Assembly: GCA_937125225.1 (NCBI GenBank)
Contig: CAKZLE010000022.1
Location: 24,036 to 88,035, forward strand
Length of the DNA stretch: 64,000 nucleotides
DNA from: an uncultured Spirochaetia bacterium
Lineage (GTDB): Bacteria; Spirochaetota; Spirochaetia; CAKZLE01
Direction: 5' to 3'
Made by a program: the position numbers and the translations under genes. Positions within the stretch are counted from its first letter, which is position 1. Each line of letters begins with the position of its first letter. Below the pieces are notes generated by a model. That model searched no databases. It saw only the letters and a program-made list of their open reading frames with translations, and was not told the origin of the DNA. Shown one piece after another: positions 8,483 through 17,364 of this stretch.

Positions 8483-9721
8483 ATGAAAAAGACCGTATTA
8501 CAGTATAATAACCAGTTTGCAGATATCGTTCTTCAAAAGGGGATAAATCTAAAAAAGGGTCAGAGTGTCATGATCAAATCAAGCCCTCTCAACTATGATT
8601 TTGCTCAGACTTTGGCAAAAAGAGCTTATGAGACAGGCGCTGCCTATGTTCTTATAGATCTTCAGGACAATCTCCTTGTGAGAGCAAGAATAGATAACCA
8701 GGATGCTCAACAACTCACCTATATCCCTCAGTTCGTGAGAAATATGCAGTATGAGGCTTTAGCAGAGGACTGGGCCTATATCCGGATAGACAATACTGAT
8801 GATCGTGATCAGCTAGAGGGAGTCGATACAGAACTACTATCGTCCTATCAGGGAGAGGTGAGAAAAAATAGCTCTACCTTGAGGGGATCCTTCATGAGAC
8901 ATGAACATGCATGGTGTGTAGTCTGTGTTCCTGGACCAAAATGGGCAAAACAGGTATTGGGGAATGATGCGACTGTCGCAGATCTTTATGAAGTTCTGCT
9001 TCCTATTCTCCGTTTGGATCAGGAAGATCCCATTGCAGCATGGGATGCACATGCCAGGAGACTGGGAGTTATCTGCGAAAAGCTCAATGCAAAGAAGATA
9101 CGATCCTTTCACTATGAAGACCCAAAGACCGGGACCGACTTCACCGTAGGCTTCTCAAAACTGGCAGTCTGGCTTGGTGGTCCCAAAGATCTTCCGAGTG
9201 GAAGACCCTACTTCCCGAATATCCCAACAGAAGAGGTCTTCACGGTGCCAGAGAGGCTACAGGCTGAAGGCACCCTGGTGACCACGAAACCTGTCACCAT
9301 CTTTGGTTCTCAGGTTGATGGCTGTCGTTTCACCTTCAAAGATGGGAAAGTCACTGATTATTCAGCAGAAAAGGGATATGAGATCCTTAAAAGATTCATT
9401 GAAACAGATGAGGGTGCAGCCTATATCGGAGAGATCGCCTTAGTCGATAAGAACACACCTATCGCTATGAGTGATCAGACCTTCCATTCGATCCTCTTCG
9501 ATGAGAATGCTGCTAGCCATTTTGCATTAGGTGCAGGATATCCAGATTGTCTGAGCAACGGAAAGACTCTTGACTCTCCAGAATCACTACGATCTGCAGG
9601 ATGTAATACCTCGATGCTCCATACGGATTTCATGATAGGTTCACCTACCATGAAGATCACTGCAGAGACCTTTGATGGTAATACACTTGAGATAATGAAA
9701 GACGGGACCATCCTGATATAG
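8483..9721 (+). CDS. M29-family metallo-aminopeptidase
   Basis: 412 residues, matching the aminopeptidase T/PepS/AmpS family in length. C-terminal metal-binding segments are recognisable: GEIALVD (Glu), LFDENAASHFALG (Glu and His) and SMLHTDFMIGS (His and Asp), which together hold two metal ions in this family. It is a cytoplasmic exopeptidase with broad N-terminal residue preference. The ATG at 8483 follows AGGAG. It lies downstream of the ParB-like gene and is followed by a terminator. Confidence 0.9.
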   Translation: MKKTVLQYNNQFADIVLQKGINLKKGQSVMIKSSPLNYDFAQTLAKRAYETGAAYVLIDLQDNLLVRARIDNQDAQQLTYIPQFVRNMQYEALAEDWAYIRIDNTDDRDQLEGVDTELLSSYQGEVRKNSSTLRGSFMRHEHAWCVVCVPGPKWAKQVLGNDATVADLYEVLLPILRLDQEDPIAAWDAHARRLGVICEKLNAKKIRSFHYEDPKTGTDFTVGFSKLAVWLGGPKDLPSGRPYFPNIPTEEVFTVPERLQAEGTLVTTKPVTIFGSQVDGCRFTFKDGKVTDYSAEKGYEILKRFIETDEGAAYIGEIALVDKNTPIAMSDQTFHSILFDENAASHFALGAGYPDCLSNGKTLDSPESLRSAGCNTSMLHTDFMIGSPTMKITAETFDGNTLEIMKDGTILI

Positions 9722-9751
9722 GATGATAGTTTCTTTTCTTTAAGACTCTTT

Positions 9752-9788
9752 AAGGTGTATATGAGAGATCCTTGTATACACCTTTTCT
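9752..9788 (+). terminator. Rho-independent terminator after the aminopeptidase gene
   Basis: AAGGTGTATA pairs with TATACACCTT around a 13-base loop, followed by TTCTTG. It lies 31 bases after the stop codon and could also serve the minus-strand acetyltransferase gene read-out. Confidence 0.6.
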
Positions 9789-9853
9789 TGATTCACTTCA
9801 TACAGTCAATCAGTGGATTAAACCTATTTTCTTCCCATCCACATACGAGGTAT

Positions 9854-10327
9854 TCAAGAAAGGATAATATACATAAATACAGACTCATCTTCTCGCCTAT
9901 TGATAAGAAAGCCCATTTTTTCATAGAAACGAAGTGCCCTCTTATTAGAAGACCTTACCTCTGCGATAATCTGCTCATACCCTTCTGTTTCCGCCCAGTC
10001 TAACAAGACCTGTATTATAGCACTTGAAACTGCCTTACCTCTATATTGAGGGGATACCCACATCTGGATTAACTCTCCTGAGGTAGAATCTGGTTCAGTC
10101 TGATATATGGAGGCCATCCCTACGACTATATCATCTTCTCCTGCAAAGAAGGTCGCACGTTCTCTTCCACTGACACAAGATTCAGCCTGATCAATCCAAC
10201 TCTCCTCTGTTCGTTCGAGTGAATGCTCGAAGGTAGAACCGAAAGCTTGGGGGTCTGTTTTAAGAGCTGTTAATCGTGTCTGCTTGAAGATGTCGTATTC
10301 ATCGGGAAGTATTCTTCTGATTCTCAT
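9854..10327 (-). CDS. GNAT-family N-acetyltransferase
   Basis: 157 residues. The acetyl-CoA-binding motif A is present (IQMWVSPQYRGKAVSSAII, where Q/RxxGxA contacts pyrophosphate), followed by AEVRSSNKRALRFYEKMGF, the usual motif B end. The acceptor substrate is unknown. The start overlaps the coaX 3' end by 29 bases and has no strong ribosome site, so expression may depend on translation of coaX. Confidence 0.85.
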   Translation of the reverse strand: MRIRRILPDEYDIFKQTRLTALKTDPQAFGSTFEHSLERTEESWIDQAESCVSGRERATFFAGEDDIVVGMASIYQTEPDSTSGELIQMWVSPQYRGKAVSSAIIQVLLDWAETEGYEQIIAEVRSSNKRALRFYEKMGFLINRREDESVFMYIILS

Positions 10328-11090
10328 GATAATTGAGTATATAGATCAACCTTAGACCGTCAAGAGTGTGCCACGAATTGATCTCATCTATATGCTTTAT
10401 GTGAGGAGCGATAATAGAAGAAAATCCACCTGTCGCAATGACATGAAGATCACCTCCCACTTCAGTTTCTGTCCTCTCGATCAGTTTCTCAACAAGACCT
10501 GTGTACCCGTAAAGGATCCCGGCTTGGATCGCCTCTACAGTATTCAGTCCCAAGACATGATCGGGCATCTCCATTGATACATGAGGAAGTTGAGCTGTAT
10601 GAGAGGAAAGAGCCTCGACAGCGGTCCCTACTCCAGGAGCAATAGCGACACCTAGGATCCTTCCGTCAGAAGAGACAGTCGTGAAGGTCAAAGCAGTACC
10701 GAAGTCGATGACCATACAGTTTACTTTTGGATAGAGATGATGTGCTTGTGCTGCATTGGAGAGAAGATCAGAACCTATCTCAACGGGGATACTCCCCTGA
10801 TCAAGACCATTTTCCAGATCTTTTCTAACGATAATAGGTTCTCTATTGAATAGTCTCAAGATAGTTTCTTTGATCACTGTAGTGAGTTCTGGGACTACAC
10901 TGCTTATGATGATTCCACCGATAGAACCAGCGGTGATACCGCTTTGGTTCATCAGGTTAAATAGTCGGGAACGATACTCATCAGCTGTACTCTCCGTATC
11001 AGTCGATATCCTCCAGTGCTCGCCCCATGCATCACCTGCATGAAGTCCGATAGCAATTTGGGAATTTCCGATGTCGAGTGCCAGGAGCAT
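10299..11090 (-). CDS. coaX: Type III pantothenate kinase
   Basis: 263 residues. Phosphorylates pantothenate in the first step of coenzyme A synthesis. The ASKHA-fold signatures are clear: DIGNSQ at 6-11 (phosphate 1), VIDFGTALT near 129 (phosphate 2), GVAIAPGVGTA and VIATGGFSS (adenosine). Type III enzymes need a monovalent cation and are not inhibited by CoA. The ATG follows AGGGGGA. It lies 19 bases below the ABC-F gene stop and overlaps the acetyltransferase gene. Confidence 0.93.
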   Translation of the reverse strand: MLLALDIGNSQIAIGLHAGDAWGEHWRISTDTESTADEYRSRLFNLMNQSGITAGSIGGIIISSVVPELTTVIKETILRLFNREPIIVRKDLENGLDQGSIPVEIGSDLLSNAAQAHHLYPKVNCMVIDFGTALTFTTVSSDGRILGVAIAPGVGTAVEALSSHTAQLPHVSMEMPDHVLGLNTVEAIQAGILYGYTGLVEKLIERTETEVGGDLHVIATGGFSSIIAPHIKHIDEINSWHTLDGLRLIYILNYHENQKNTSR

Positions 11091-11109
11091 ACGTCCCCCT
11101 TCAGAAGTC

Positions 11110-12744
11110 TTATATAGCTAGACTACTGTGTCCATGGTAATAGCTATCACGGAGTTCATTGATCTTCTCATCCACGAGATATTCGTCGAATTTCATACTC
11201 CTATCGATGATTCCACCTGGGGTAAACTCGATAAGCCTGTTTGCAACAGTCTGTACGAACTGATGGTCATGACTCGAGAAGAGGATACATCCGACAAATT
11301 CGATCAGGCCATTATTCAAAGCATTGATCGCCTCTAAATCGAGGTGGTTCGTAGGTTCATCGAAGATGAGGGTGTTAGCGCCAGAGAGCATCAATTTGGA
11401 AAGCATACATCGAACCTTCTCTCCTCCAGAGAGTACGGTACAACTCTTGAGAGCCTCATCACCAGAGAAGAGCATCCTTCCCAGGAAACTTCTTATATAG
11501 GTATCATCCTTCTCTACTGAGAATTGTCGGAGCCAATCTGTGATGCTGTAATCATTTTCGAAATAGGAGCTGTTATCTTTTGGATAATATCCTTTCGTTA
11601 TGGTAACTCCCCAGTCAAAACTTCCCTCATCAGGTTCCATATTCCCGGAAATGATCTCAAACAAGGCTGTTTTAGCTATATGGTTATTTCCGACGAATGC
11701 AATCTTATCTCCAGGCTGAACAGTCATGGAATAGTTATCCAATACTTTCACCCCATCTATGGTCTTTGAGATATTCTTGATATCAAGAATGATGTTGCCA
11801 CACTCACGTTCAGGTTTGAACCCAACATAGGGGAACCGTCGTGATGATGGTTTGATATCATCGATGGTGAGTTTATCTATGAGTTTCTTCCTACTTGTCG
11901 CCTGCCGAGCCTTCGAAGCGTTAGAGGAGAATCTCTGGATGAAATCCTTGAGTTCTGAGATCTTATCCTCTCGTTTCTTCTTGTCATCTTTTCGCTGCTT
12001 ATTGGCAAGCTGGCTAGCCATATACCAAAAATCATAGTTACCGACGTAAAGCTGTATCTTACTGTAGTCTATATCGACGATATGGGTTGTCACCTTGTTA
12101 AGGAAGTGACGGTCGTGAGATACGACGATGACTGTATTATTGAAGTTAAGGAGGAAATCTTCCAACCAGTTGATCGATTCAAGGTCAAGGTGGTTGGTAG
12201 GCTCATCTAATAGAAGTATATCAGGGTTACCAAAAAGTGCCTGTGCCAACAGGATTCGCACTTTTACCGTATCATCAACATCTCCCATCAATTTCTCATG
12301 CAGATCTACACCGATTCCGAGACCTGCGAGCATAGCACCAGCTTCTGCCTCTGCCTCCCAACCTCCGAGTTCAGCAAAATCAGATTCGAGTTCAGCAGCT
12401 CGAAGACCATCCTCTTCGGTAAAGTCCTCTTTTGCATAGACCTCATCTCTTTCAGACATGATCTCATAGAGTTTTTTGAATCCCATGATCACCGTACTCA
12501 TTACGGTATACTTATCATAGGCGAAGTGATCCTGCTGTAGGACAGCCATTCGATCTCCCGGTGTGATATTCACCACACCGCTATCGTGTTCGAGCTCTCC
12601 TGAAAGGATCTTCAAGAAGGTAGACTTACCTGAACCATTCGCTCCAATGACTCCATAGCAATTGCCGGGAGTGAATTTAATATTCACATTCTTGAATAGT
12701 GGTCTATTCCCGAATGCCAAGCCAAGTTCTGTTACTGTAATCAT
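11110..12744 (-). CDS. ABC-F family ATPase (YbiT-like)
   Basis: 544 residues from the preferred ATG at 12744, which follows GAGGAA and begins MITVTELGLAFG as in YbiT-type proteins; an upstream ATG at 12774 lacks a ribosome site. Two ATP-binding cassettes: the first has GANGSGKST, LLLDEPTNHLDL and VVSHDRHFL; the second has a degenerate P-loop (VGNNHIAKTAL, lacking the usual GKST) but an intact LSGGEKVR signature and DEPTNHLDLEAIN. A basic helical linker (P-site tRNA interaction motif region, about 235-290) lies between. ABC-F proteins act on ribosomes and are not transporters. The altered second Walker A may reduce ATP binding. Confidence 0.9.
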   Translation of the reverse strand: MITVTELGLAFGNRPLFKNVNIKFTPGNCYGVIGANGSGKSTFLKILSGELEHDSGVVNITPGDRMAVLQQDHFAYDKYTVMSTVIMGFKKLYEIMSERDEVYAKEDFTEEDGLRAAELESDFAELGGWEAEAEAGAMLAGLGIGVDLHEKLMGDVDDTVKVRILLAQALFGNPDILLLDEPTNHLDLESINWLEDFLLNFNNTVIVVSHDRHFLNKVTTHIVDIDYSKIQLYVGNYDFWYMASQLANKQRKDDKKKREDKISELKDFIQRFSSNASKARQATSRKKLIDKLTIDDIKPSSRRFPYVGFKPERECGNIILDIKNISKTIDGVKVLDNYSMTVQPGDKIAFVGNNHIAKTALFEIISGNMEPDEGSFDWGVTITKGYYPKDNSSYFENDYSITDWLRQFSVEKDDTYIRSFLGRMLFSGDEALKSCTVLSGGEKVRCMLSKLMLSGANTLIFDEPTNHLDLEAINALNNGLIEFVGCILFSSHDHQFVQTVANRLIEFTPGGIIDRSMKFDEYLVDEKINELRDSYYHGHSSLAI

Positions 12745-12777
12745 ATATATGTTCCTCGCGAAAGTTAATTTCAACGT

Positions 12778-12804
12778 AAAAAAGCCAGCCTCTAAAAGGC
12801 TGGC
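12778..12804 (-). terminator. Terminator after tRNA-Glu
   Basis: On the minus strand GCCAGCC pairs with GGCTGGC around a TTTTAGA loop, followed by TTTTTT. It ends the tRNA-Gln/tRNA-Glu transcript immediately before the ABC-F gene. Confidence 0.88.
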
Positions 12805-12807
12805 ATA

Positions 12808-12879
12808 TAGTCCCTAGGGGAATCGAACCCCTCTCTGAAGACTGAGAATCTTCCATCCTAGCCGATAGACGAAGGGACC
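12808..12879 (-). tRNA. tRNA-Glu (anticodon CTC)
   Basis: 72 bases folding as a cloverleaf: acceptor GGTCCCT/AGGGACT (1-72 is G-U), anticodon arm GAAGA-TTCTCAG-TCTTC with CTC, T arm AGGGG-TTCGATT-CCCCT. CCA is not encoded. It shares a promoter and a terminator with tRNA-Gln eight bases upstream. Confidence 0.93.
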
Positions 12880-12887
12880 ATTAAAAG

Positions 12888-12959
12888 CTGGCCGAGAAGG
12901 ACTTGAACCCTCGCAAGCAGAACCAGAATCTGCAGTGCTACCAATTACACCATCGGCCA
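12888..12959 (-). tRNA. tRNA-Gln (anticodon CTG)
   Basis: 72 bases: acceptor TGGCCGA/TCGGCCA, discriminator G, anticodon arm GCAGA-TTCTGGT-TCTGC with CTG, T arm GAGGG-TTCAAGT-CCTTC. CCA is not encoded. It reads CAG codons; the matching glutaminyl-tRNA synthetase is encoded at 54720. Confidence 0.93.
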
Positions 12960-12978
12960 ACGTTTGTAATACTGCGCT

Positions 12979-13007
12979 AATGTACTAAAAGACCTTGATT
13001 TTGTCAA
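12979..13007 (-). promoter_or_regulatory. Promoter of the tRNA-Gln/tRNA-Glu pair
   Basis: On the minus strand TTGACA (13007-13002) and TACATT (12984-12979) are separated by 17 bases, about 20 bases before tRNA-Gln. Confidence 0.75.
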
Positions 13008-13024
13008 TATCCTTTAGGATTATT

Positions 13025-13558
13025 TTACTCACTATCGTATTCAATGAGTGTCGTAACTGAATAATCTTTGAGAATTTCCTTGTAAGGGAGGAAGGGCAAA
13101 CCAATTGTACAGAAGATATCATGGACAGTAGCTCCTGCCTCAGCGAACATCTCTGCAGCAGCTTTCACAGTCCCTCCTGTCGCGATAAGGTCATCGATGA
13201 TAAGAACGTTCTCTCCTGCTTTCACATCAGCTTTGTGAATCTGTATGACATCTTCACCATATTCAAGCTCAAAGCGTTTCTCGTACGTCTCACCGGGAAG
13301 TTTTCCCTTCTTCCGTACGAGGATCAATGGAATCTGGAGTCTTTCAGCGAGCGGTGCCGCAAAGAGGAATCCTCGAGCCTCTATACCCGCTATAGCATCA
13401 ATATGTTTATCACTATAGAGTTCTACCATCTTATCGATACACCAGGTGAAAGCCTCAGGATTAGCGAGAATACTCGTTATATCATAGAAGAGGATTCCTG
13501 GTTTTGGGAAATCTTCTACTTTTCTTATTGCATCATCTAGGTTGAAATTCTCATTCAT
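13025..13558 (-). CDS. apt: Adenine phosphoribosyltransferase
   Basis: 177 residues, the normal length. Converts adenine and PRPP to AMP in purine salvage. The PRPP-binding loop VLIIDDLIATGGT lies at 118-130 and GIEARGFLFAAPLA, which holds the ribose/pyrophosphate, near 58-70. The gene follows tsaD by 18 bases with an ordinary ribosome site, so the two probably form one message. Confidence 0.95.
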   Translation of the reverse strand: MNENFNLDDAIRKVEDFPKPGILFYDITSILANPEAFTWCIDKMVELYSDKHIDAIAGIEARGFLFAAPLAERLQIPLILVRKKGKLPGETYEKRFELEYGEDVIQIHKADVKAGENVLIIDDLIATGGTVKAAAEMFAEAGATVHDIFCTIGLPFLPYKEILKDYSVTTLIEYDSE

Positions 13559-13576
13559 GGTCTACTCCTTACACCT

Positions 13577-14590
13577 TTATGGATATGATCTTTTGAATGC
13601 GGTCACTCGAGGTGAAGCATTCTCATTAAGTGAAGAGGTAATTCCCTGCTTCAGATATTGGTAACCGATCGCAGCGATCATAGCGCCGTTATCGGTACAT
13701 AGTTCCATGGAGGGATAGAAGACCTCTACCCCTTTGAACTGTGACAGTTCAGATCGAACGAGGGTATTCGCTGCGACACCACCCCCAGCAACGATTCGAG
13801 TCAATCCAGTATCACGGAGTGCCCGTTTGATCCTACGTGTAAGTAGGGTCACTGCAGCTCTCTGAAACGAGGCTGCAATATTTTCAGGACTCTTCTCAGA
13901 TTTACCATCCCAGAATTTATCAAGTTGATTGATCACAGCCGTCTTGAGACCGGAATAGGAGACATCATAAGTATGTTTCCCCTTGTGTAACGAGGCATCA
14001 GGGAAGTTGAAAGCATAGGCATCACCCTCTTTTGCCATTCGGTCAATGATGACACCACCTGGATAACCGAAACCATAATGTTTAGACACTTTGTCAAAAG
14101 CCTCTCCGATCGCATCATCGATGGTCGTTCCCATGACATCTATATCATCGAATCCGTTGACTTTTGCGATCACGGTATGGCCACCCGATACCAATACCCC
14201 AAGATAGGGATAAGTGATCTCATGTTCTATATGTGGTGCATATAGATGTGCACGAATATGATCTATACCAATAAAGGGCTTATGGAGGCTCATGGAGAGT
14301 CCTTTCGCAAAACTGAGCCCTACAAGAAGTGACCCTACAAGTCCAGGACGATTCGTCACGGCTATGCCATCGATCTGAGAAGGTTCTATCCCAGATTCAC
14401 TGATTGCCTGTTCATACACCGAGACGATCCATTCAGTATGGAGCCTCGAGGCGATCTCAGGGACGACACCATTATAGGGTTTATGTAGTTCTATCTGGGT
14501 AGCGATCACATTACTGAGGATCCTCTTCCCATCTTCTACCACTGCTATTGAGCATTCATCACATGATGATTCGATTCCCAATACGATCAT
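13577..14590 (-). CDS. tsaD: tRNA N6-adenosine threonylcarbamoyltransferase
   Basis: 337 residues. Transfers threonylcarbamoyl to A37 of ANN-decoding tRNAs (the t6A modification). Signatures: GIESSCDECSIAV at the N-terminus, the metal-binding HIRAHLYAPH near 110, GVLVSGGHT and VAGGGVAANT. It acts with TsaB, TsaC and TsaE, which are not in this window. Its ATG overlaps the stop of the small upstream gene (ATGA), which indicates translational coupling. Confidence 0.95.
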   Translation of the reverse strand: MIVLGIESSCDECSIAVVEDGKRILSNVIATQIELHKPYNGVVPEIASRLHTEWIVSVYEQAISESGIEPSQIDGIAVTNRPGLVGSLLVGLSFAKGLSMSLHKPFIGIDHIRAHLYAPHIEHEITYPYLGVLVSGGHTVIAKVNGFDDIDVMGTTIDDAIGEAFDKVSKHYGFGYPGGVIIDRMAKEGDAYAFNFPDASLHKGKHTYDVSYSGLKTAVINQLDKFWDGKSEKSPENIAASFQRAAVTLLTRRIKRALRDTGLTRIVAGGGVAANTLVRSELSQFKGVEVFYPSMELCTDNGAMIAAIGYQYLKQGITSSLNENASPRVTAFKRSYP

Positions 14591-14799
14591 AACTCATATT
14601 TCCCATTTATTATTCTGATCAAATCTACCATATCTATCTCACTATCTAAGATATCTGGATAGATATTAAATATGAATTGTGCTACCGATTCTGACCAGAT
14701 GATTCCACTGCGAACTGGACGTCGCTGTTTTTTTGAGAGTTGTATTGCTTCAGTAGCCTCTAGTGCTGCTAGCAACTCCTCTTTTGTCTTATATTCCAG
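14587..14799 (-). CDS. Small protein of unknown function upstream of tsaD, non-ATG start
   Basis: About 70 residues. No ATG is available in frame. CTG at 14799 has AGGAG at ideal spacing and gives the longer form; TTG at 14775 gives 62 residues. The protein is mixed acidic/basic, with KKQRRPVRSGIIWSESVAQF followed by an Ile/Leu/Asp-rich end; no known domain was recognised. The four-base overlap with tsaD supports it being a real translated gene. Function unknown. Confidence 0.55.
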   Translation of the reverse strand: MEYKTKEELLAALEATEAIQLSKKQRRPVRSGIIWSESVAQFIFNIYPDILDSEIDMVDLIRIINGKYEL

Positions 14800-14881
14800 A
14801 TCTTTCTCCTAACATTTCTCACGTCAGTAATTTACCCTAAAAACTAGTTGTTTATTACTATTTGGTCAAGTATAAAGGGGG

Positions 14882-14910
14882 TTGCAATTTGTTATGATTT
14901 TTACTAATTT
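14882..14910 (+). promoter_or_regulatory. Probable promoter of tRNA-Thr
   Basis: TTGCAA and TAATTT are separated by 17 bases, 14 bases before the tRNA. Confidence 0.45.
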
Positions 14911-14923
14911 TATTGTCAGTCAT

Positions 14924-14995
14924 GCCAAAGTAGCTCAGGGGTAGAGCAACGCTCTCGTAAAGCGTAGGTCGTGAGTCCGAATCTCACCTTTGGCT
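14924..14995 (+). tRNA. tRNA-Thr (anticodon CGT)
   Basis: 72 bases: acceptor GCCAAAG/CTTTGGC, D arm GCTC...GAGC, anticodon arm ACGCT-CTCGTAA-AGCGT with CGT, T arm GTGAG-TCCGAAT-CTCAC. CCA is not encoded. A short T-rich stretch follows. Confidence 0.94.
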
Positions 14996-15284
14996 TTTAT
15001 ATTTTTCACCTTAAACGTTTTTATCAAATCCCTCCAAATGGTCATTGTTCACGAATTTCTTTTCTAGGGGACCATTTGGTGACAGGATTACGATTCACCC
15101 TGAAGTTTATCAATGAATTTCAGTCTTTTACTTCAAGGAGCTTAACCTCTTTGGAAGATGAAACTATAAGAACAGGAGAAACACTCCATAGAGCTTCTGA
15201 AATTCTTAAATATTTCATTCAACAGATAAGATGTTTCTCAAGTAACTAATAACTTATGGAACAATAGAAACCCATCATGGTATT
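14996..15284. other. Intergenic stretch after tRNA-Thr
   Basis: About 290 bases with no supportable gene. A plus-strand open frame ends at 15249 (last residues FIQQIRCFSSN), but it begins inside the tRNA and has no ribosome site. It could be a decayed fragment; nothing was recognised. Confidence 0.4.
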
Positions 15285-16718
15285 TTACTCAGAGCTAGGT
15301 GCATAAGCTAGTGCGTCATCATATCTATCAGATGTATGCTCTTTTAGATATTCAACTGCTGATGAGAATTCTCTTGATGAAGTGAACGTATAATAAGAAC
15401 TTTCAGTTGTGACAGAATCCTCTATTAGTTCCTCATACACTCCATATATAGGATTCAAATGAGTTTCATTAAATAATGAAGTAGCAAAATCATTCACATA
15501 GGTCTTATAGATCGTTGTATAGTCTGAATCATCAAGTAAATACCTGATTAGAGGCCAGTCATCATCTACCTCATCCATTTCCAACTCAAGACACCGACGG
15601 CCGGAGGTCAACGCTTCATTATTATCCCAAGGAATCCATTCAAACTTACCGGTATCAGGATTATGATAGAGAAAATAATTATGTGGCATGATTCCATAGG
15701 TATCAAAGTTCTGTAAAACAGAATTAACAGCAAGCCATTTAAGAAATATATCAACATCAAAGAGAGCTTCTAGATCGGTTTTCCATGAAGTAGAATCAAT
15801 ATTATTGATTGCATTATATAAAGCGAGAATATCTTCATAGGTTTCATCATCATCTGTCTTAAGCCCGAATTCTTCCTCATCATAGGTACCAAGAGCAAAG
15901 GTTGCTGCATCATCTTCAGGTTTATAGAGATTACCATTGTCATCACTGTATTGAGTTTTTATGACAGTGTCATCGACCTCTTCTACAAGGGTATATAACC
16001 CATAATAGATATCATCAGAGCTATCGCCTCCATCCACATTGATATAGAGTTCATAGAATGAACAATGAGCACTAGTCAGACCAAAATCTTGAAAGAGTTC
16101 TGATGTGACGACCTCATGCATTTCAGACTCGTCTTTAAAATTATTTTTTAGGTTAAGCTGTTTGAACCCATAAAAACGTTGATTATCAATGGCCTCATAA
16201 GTATCTTCGAATTCATCAAAGTCCAACTTGAAAGGGAGCTTACCGCAATTTGCACTATAAAGGCTTGAATTACCTTTGAAGCGTATCCCTACTTTATACC
16301 ACTCTAACTCATTCTCATCGGTCCCATCAGGACTATAGAAGAATTCACAGGGGACAAAGAATGGATTATCGACGGAACTGAAATCAGTTGAGTTGCCCAA
16401 CTCCGCAAACAGATCATCTAGATTCTCATTCATCAGTTCCCAATTATCAGGTTCGATGACTATCCTTATCTTCTGAACTGTCGTGGTATTGAATATATTA
16501 TCCATATTTGCGCGTATTTCATCAGCTGAGAGCTTTTCATGAGTCTCTTCAGTCCAGTCAGATGTACTAGTGAGTTCACTGAAATAGATATTTGATTCAT
16601 CTGAACTGTCAACCTGATCAGCTATTTCGATATTACAAGAATATAATCCTAGACTGGTTACCAGTATAACCATATACAGAAACAACTTTTTTATGTGAGT
16701 TCTCCCAGTCTTATTCAT
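15285..16718 (-). CDS. CotH-type kinase-fold lipoprotein
   Basis: 477 residues with a lipoprotein signal (Cys28, in the segment LGLYSC). CotH-family features follow in order: VGIRFKGNSS, KLPFKLDFDEF (candidate ATP-contacting lysines), YGFKQLNLKNNFKDES, YGLYTLVEEVD, YGIMPHNYFLYHN and WIPWDNNEAL (acidic metal site). Characterised CotH proteins are atypical secreted kinases that phosphorylate surface proteins. Here the target is unknown, and secretion plus kinase activity is inferred. It overlaps the preceding lamin-tail lipoprotein gene by eight bases; in many bacteria the two domains are fused in one protein. Confidence 0.83.
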   Translation of the reverse strand: MNKTGRTHIKKLFLYMVILVTSLGLYSCNIEIADQVDSSDESNIYFSELTSTSDWTEETHEKLSADEIRANMDNIFNTTTVQKIRIVIEPDNWELMNENLDDLFAELGNSTDFSSVDNPFFVPCEFFYSPDGTDENELEWYKVGIRFKGNSSLYSANCGKLPFKLDFDEFEDTYEAIDNQRFYGFKQLNLKNNFKDESEMHEVVTSELFQDFGLTSAHCSFYELYINVDGGDSSDDIYYGLYTLVEEVDDTVIKTQYSDDNGNLYKPEDDAATFALGTYDEEEFGLKTDDDETYEDILALYNAINNIDSTSWKTDLEALFDVDIFLKWLAVNSVLQNFDTYGIMPHNYFLYHNPDTGKFEWIPWDNNEALTSGRRCLELEMDEVDDDWPLIRYLLDDSDYTTIYKTYVNDFATSLFNETHLNPIYGVYEELIEDSVTTESSYYTFTSSREFSSAVEYLKEHTSDRYDDALAYAPSSE

Positions 16719-17364
16719 TTGCTACTCCAGGAGAGGGAATACCCTGAGTCCATTCATTATCCAGATACAGGAACACTGTACCATCCCCCTGGTCATCTGC
16801 TGTATAAGTGAAGGAGTTTGTCATTTGTGATCCTTCAGAATCATAGATATACACACCTTCAGATTTACTACCTTTTAACCCCTCCGGGACTGTCAGGTAT
16901 TCTAGATCATCAAATCCAGCATCTACAGATTGAGTCTCTGAATCTTCATCGACCCAGGTAACAAGGTGAGTCTCTGAAATGGCATCAGTTATCGCAAAAT
17001 CATTTGAGTAGAGAATGATCAAATAGTTATTTGCAGGGATTACGTATGTATCATTACTAGTATTCGTGCTAGTCCATTCAGAATCGACTGAATCCCACTC
17101 ATTAATATTTAACGTCGAGGTAACTTCATAACCTTCTGTAACACCTTCACTATCACCAAAAAAATATCCTGTTAAATCAATATCTTCGTCAGTTGGATTA
17201 TACAGTTCAATATAATCTACTGAAAGACCACCGATACTTCCTGATGTCGATACTTCTGTTAGGTAAAAGGAATAACCTGAGTCAGTATCGTTTATCAAAT
17301 CACAACTGAAGAGAACTAAAGAACAGACTAGCAAGACCAATACAAAATATCTTTTTCTTAACAT
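16711..17364 (-). CDS. Lamin-tail-domain lipoprotein
   Basis: 217 residues. Signal peptide with lipobox Cys21 (LVLFSC), then one lamin-tail (LTD) domain: LTEVSTSG...DYIELYNPTDEDIDLTGYFFGD...IPANNYLIILYSND...TNSFTYT, the Ig-like pattern of bacterial LTD modules. LTD domains bind surfaces or partner enzymes and occur beside secreted nucleases, phosphatases and CotH domains. It is immediately upstream of and overlaps the CotH gene, so the two likely act together at the cell surface. Confidence 0.78.
   Translation of the reverse strand: MLRKRYFVLVLLVCSLVLFSCDLINDTDSGYSFYLTEVSTSGSIGGLSVDYIELYNPTDEDIDLTGYFFGDSEGVTEGYEVTSTLNINEWDSVDSEWTSTNTSNDTYVIPANNYLIILYSNDFAITDAISETHLVTWVDEDSETQSVDAGFDDLEYLTVPEGLKGSKSEGVYIYDSEGSQMTNSFTYTADDQGDGTVFLYLDNEWTQGIPSPGVANE

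Noticed and set aside
14971..15249. 92-residue plus-strand frame after tRNA-Thr
   Set aside because: It begins inside the tRNA, lacks a ribosome site and has no recognisable domain; kept only as an intergenic note.
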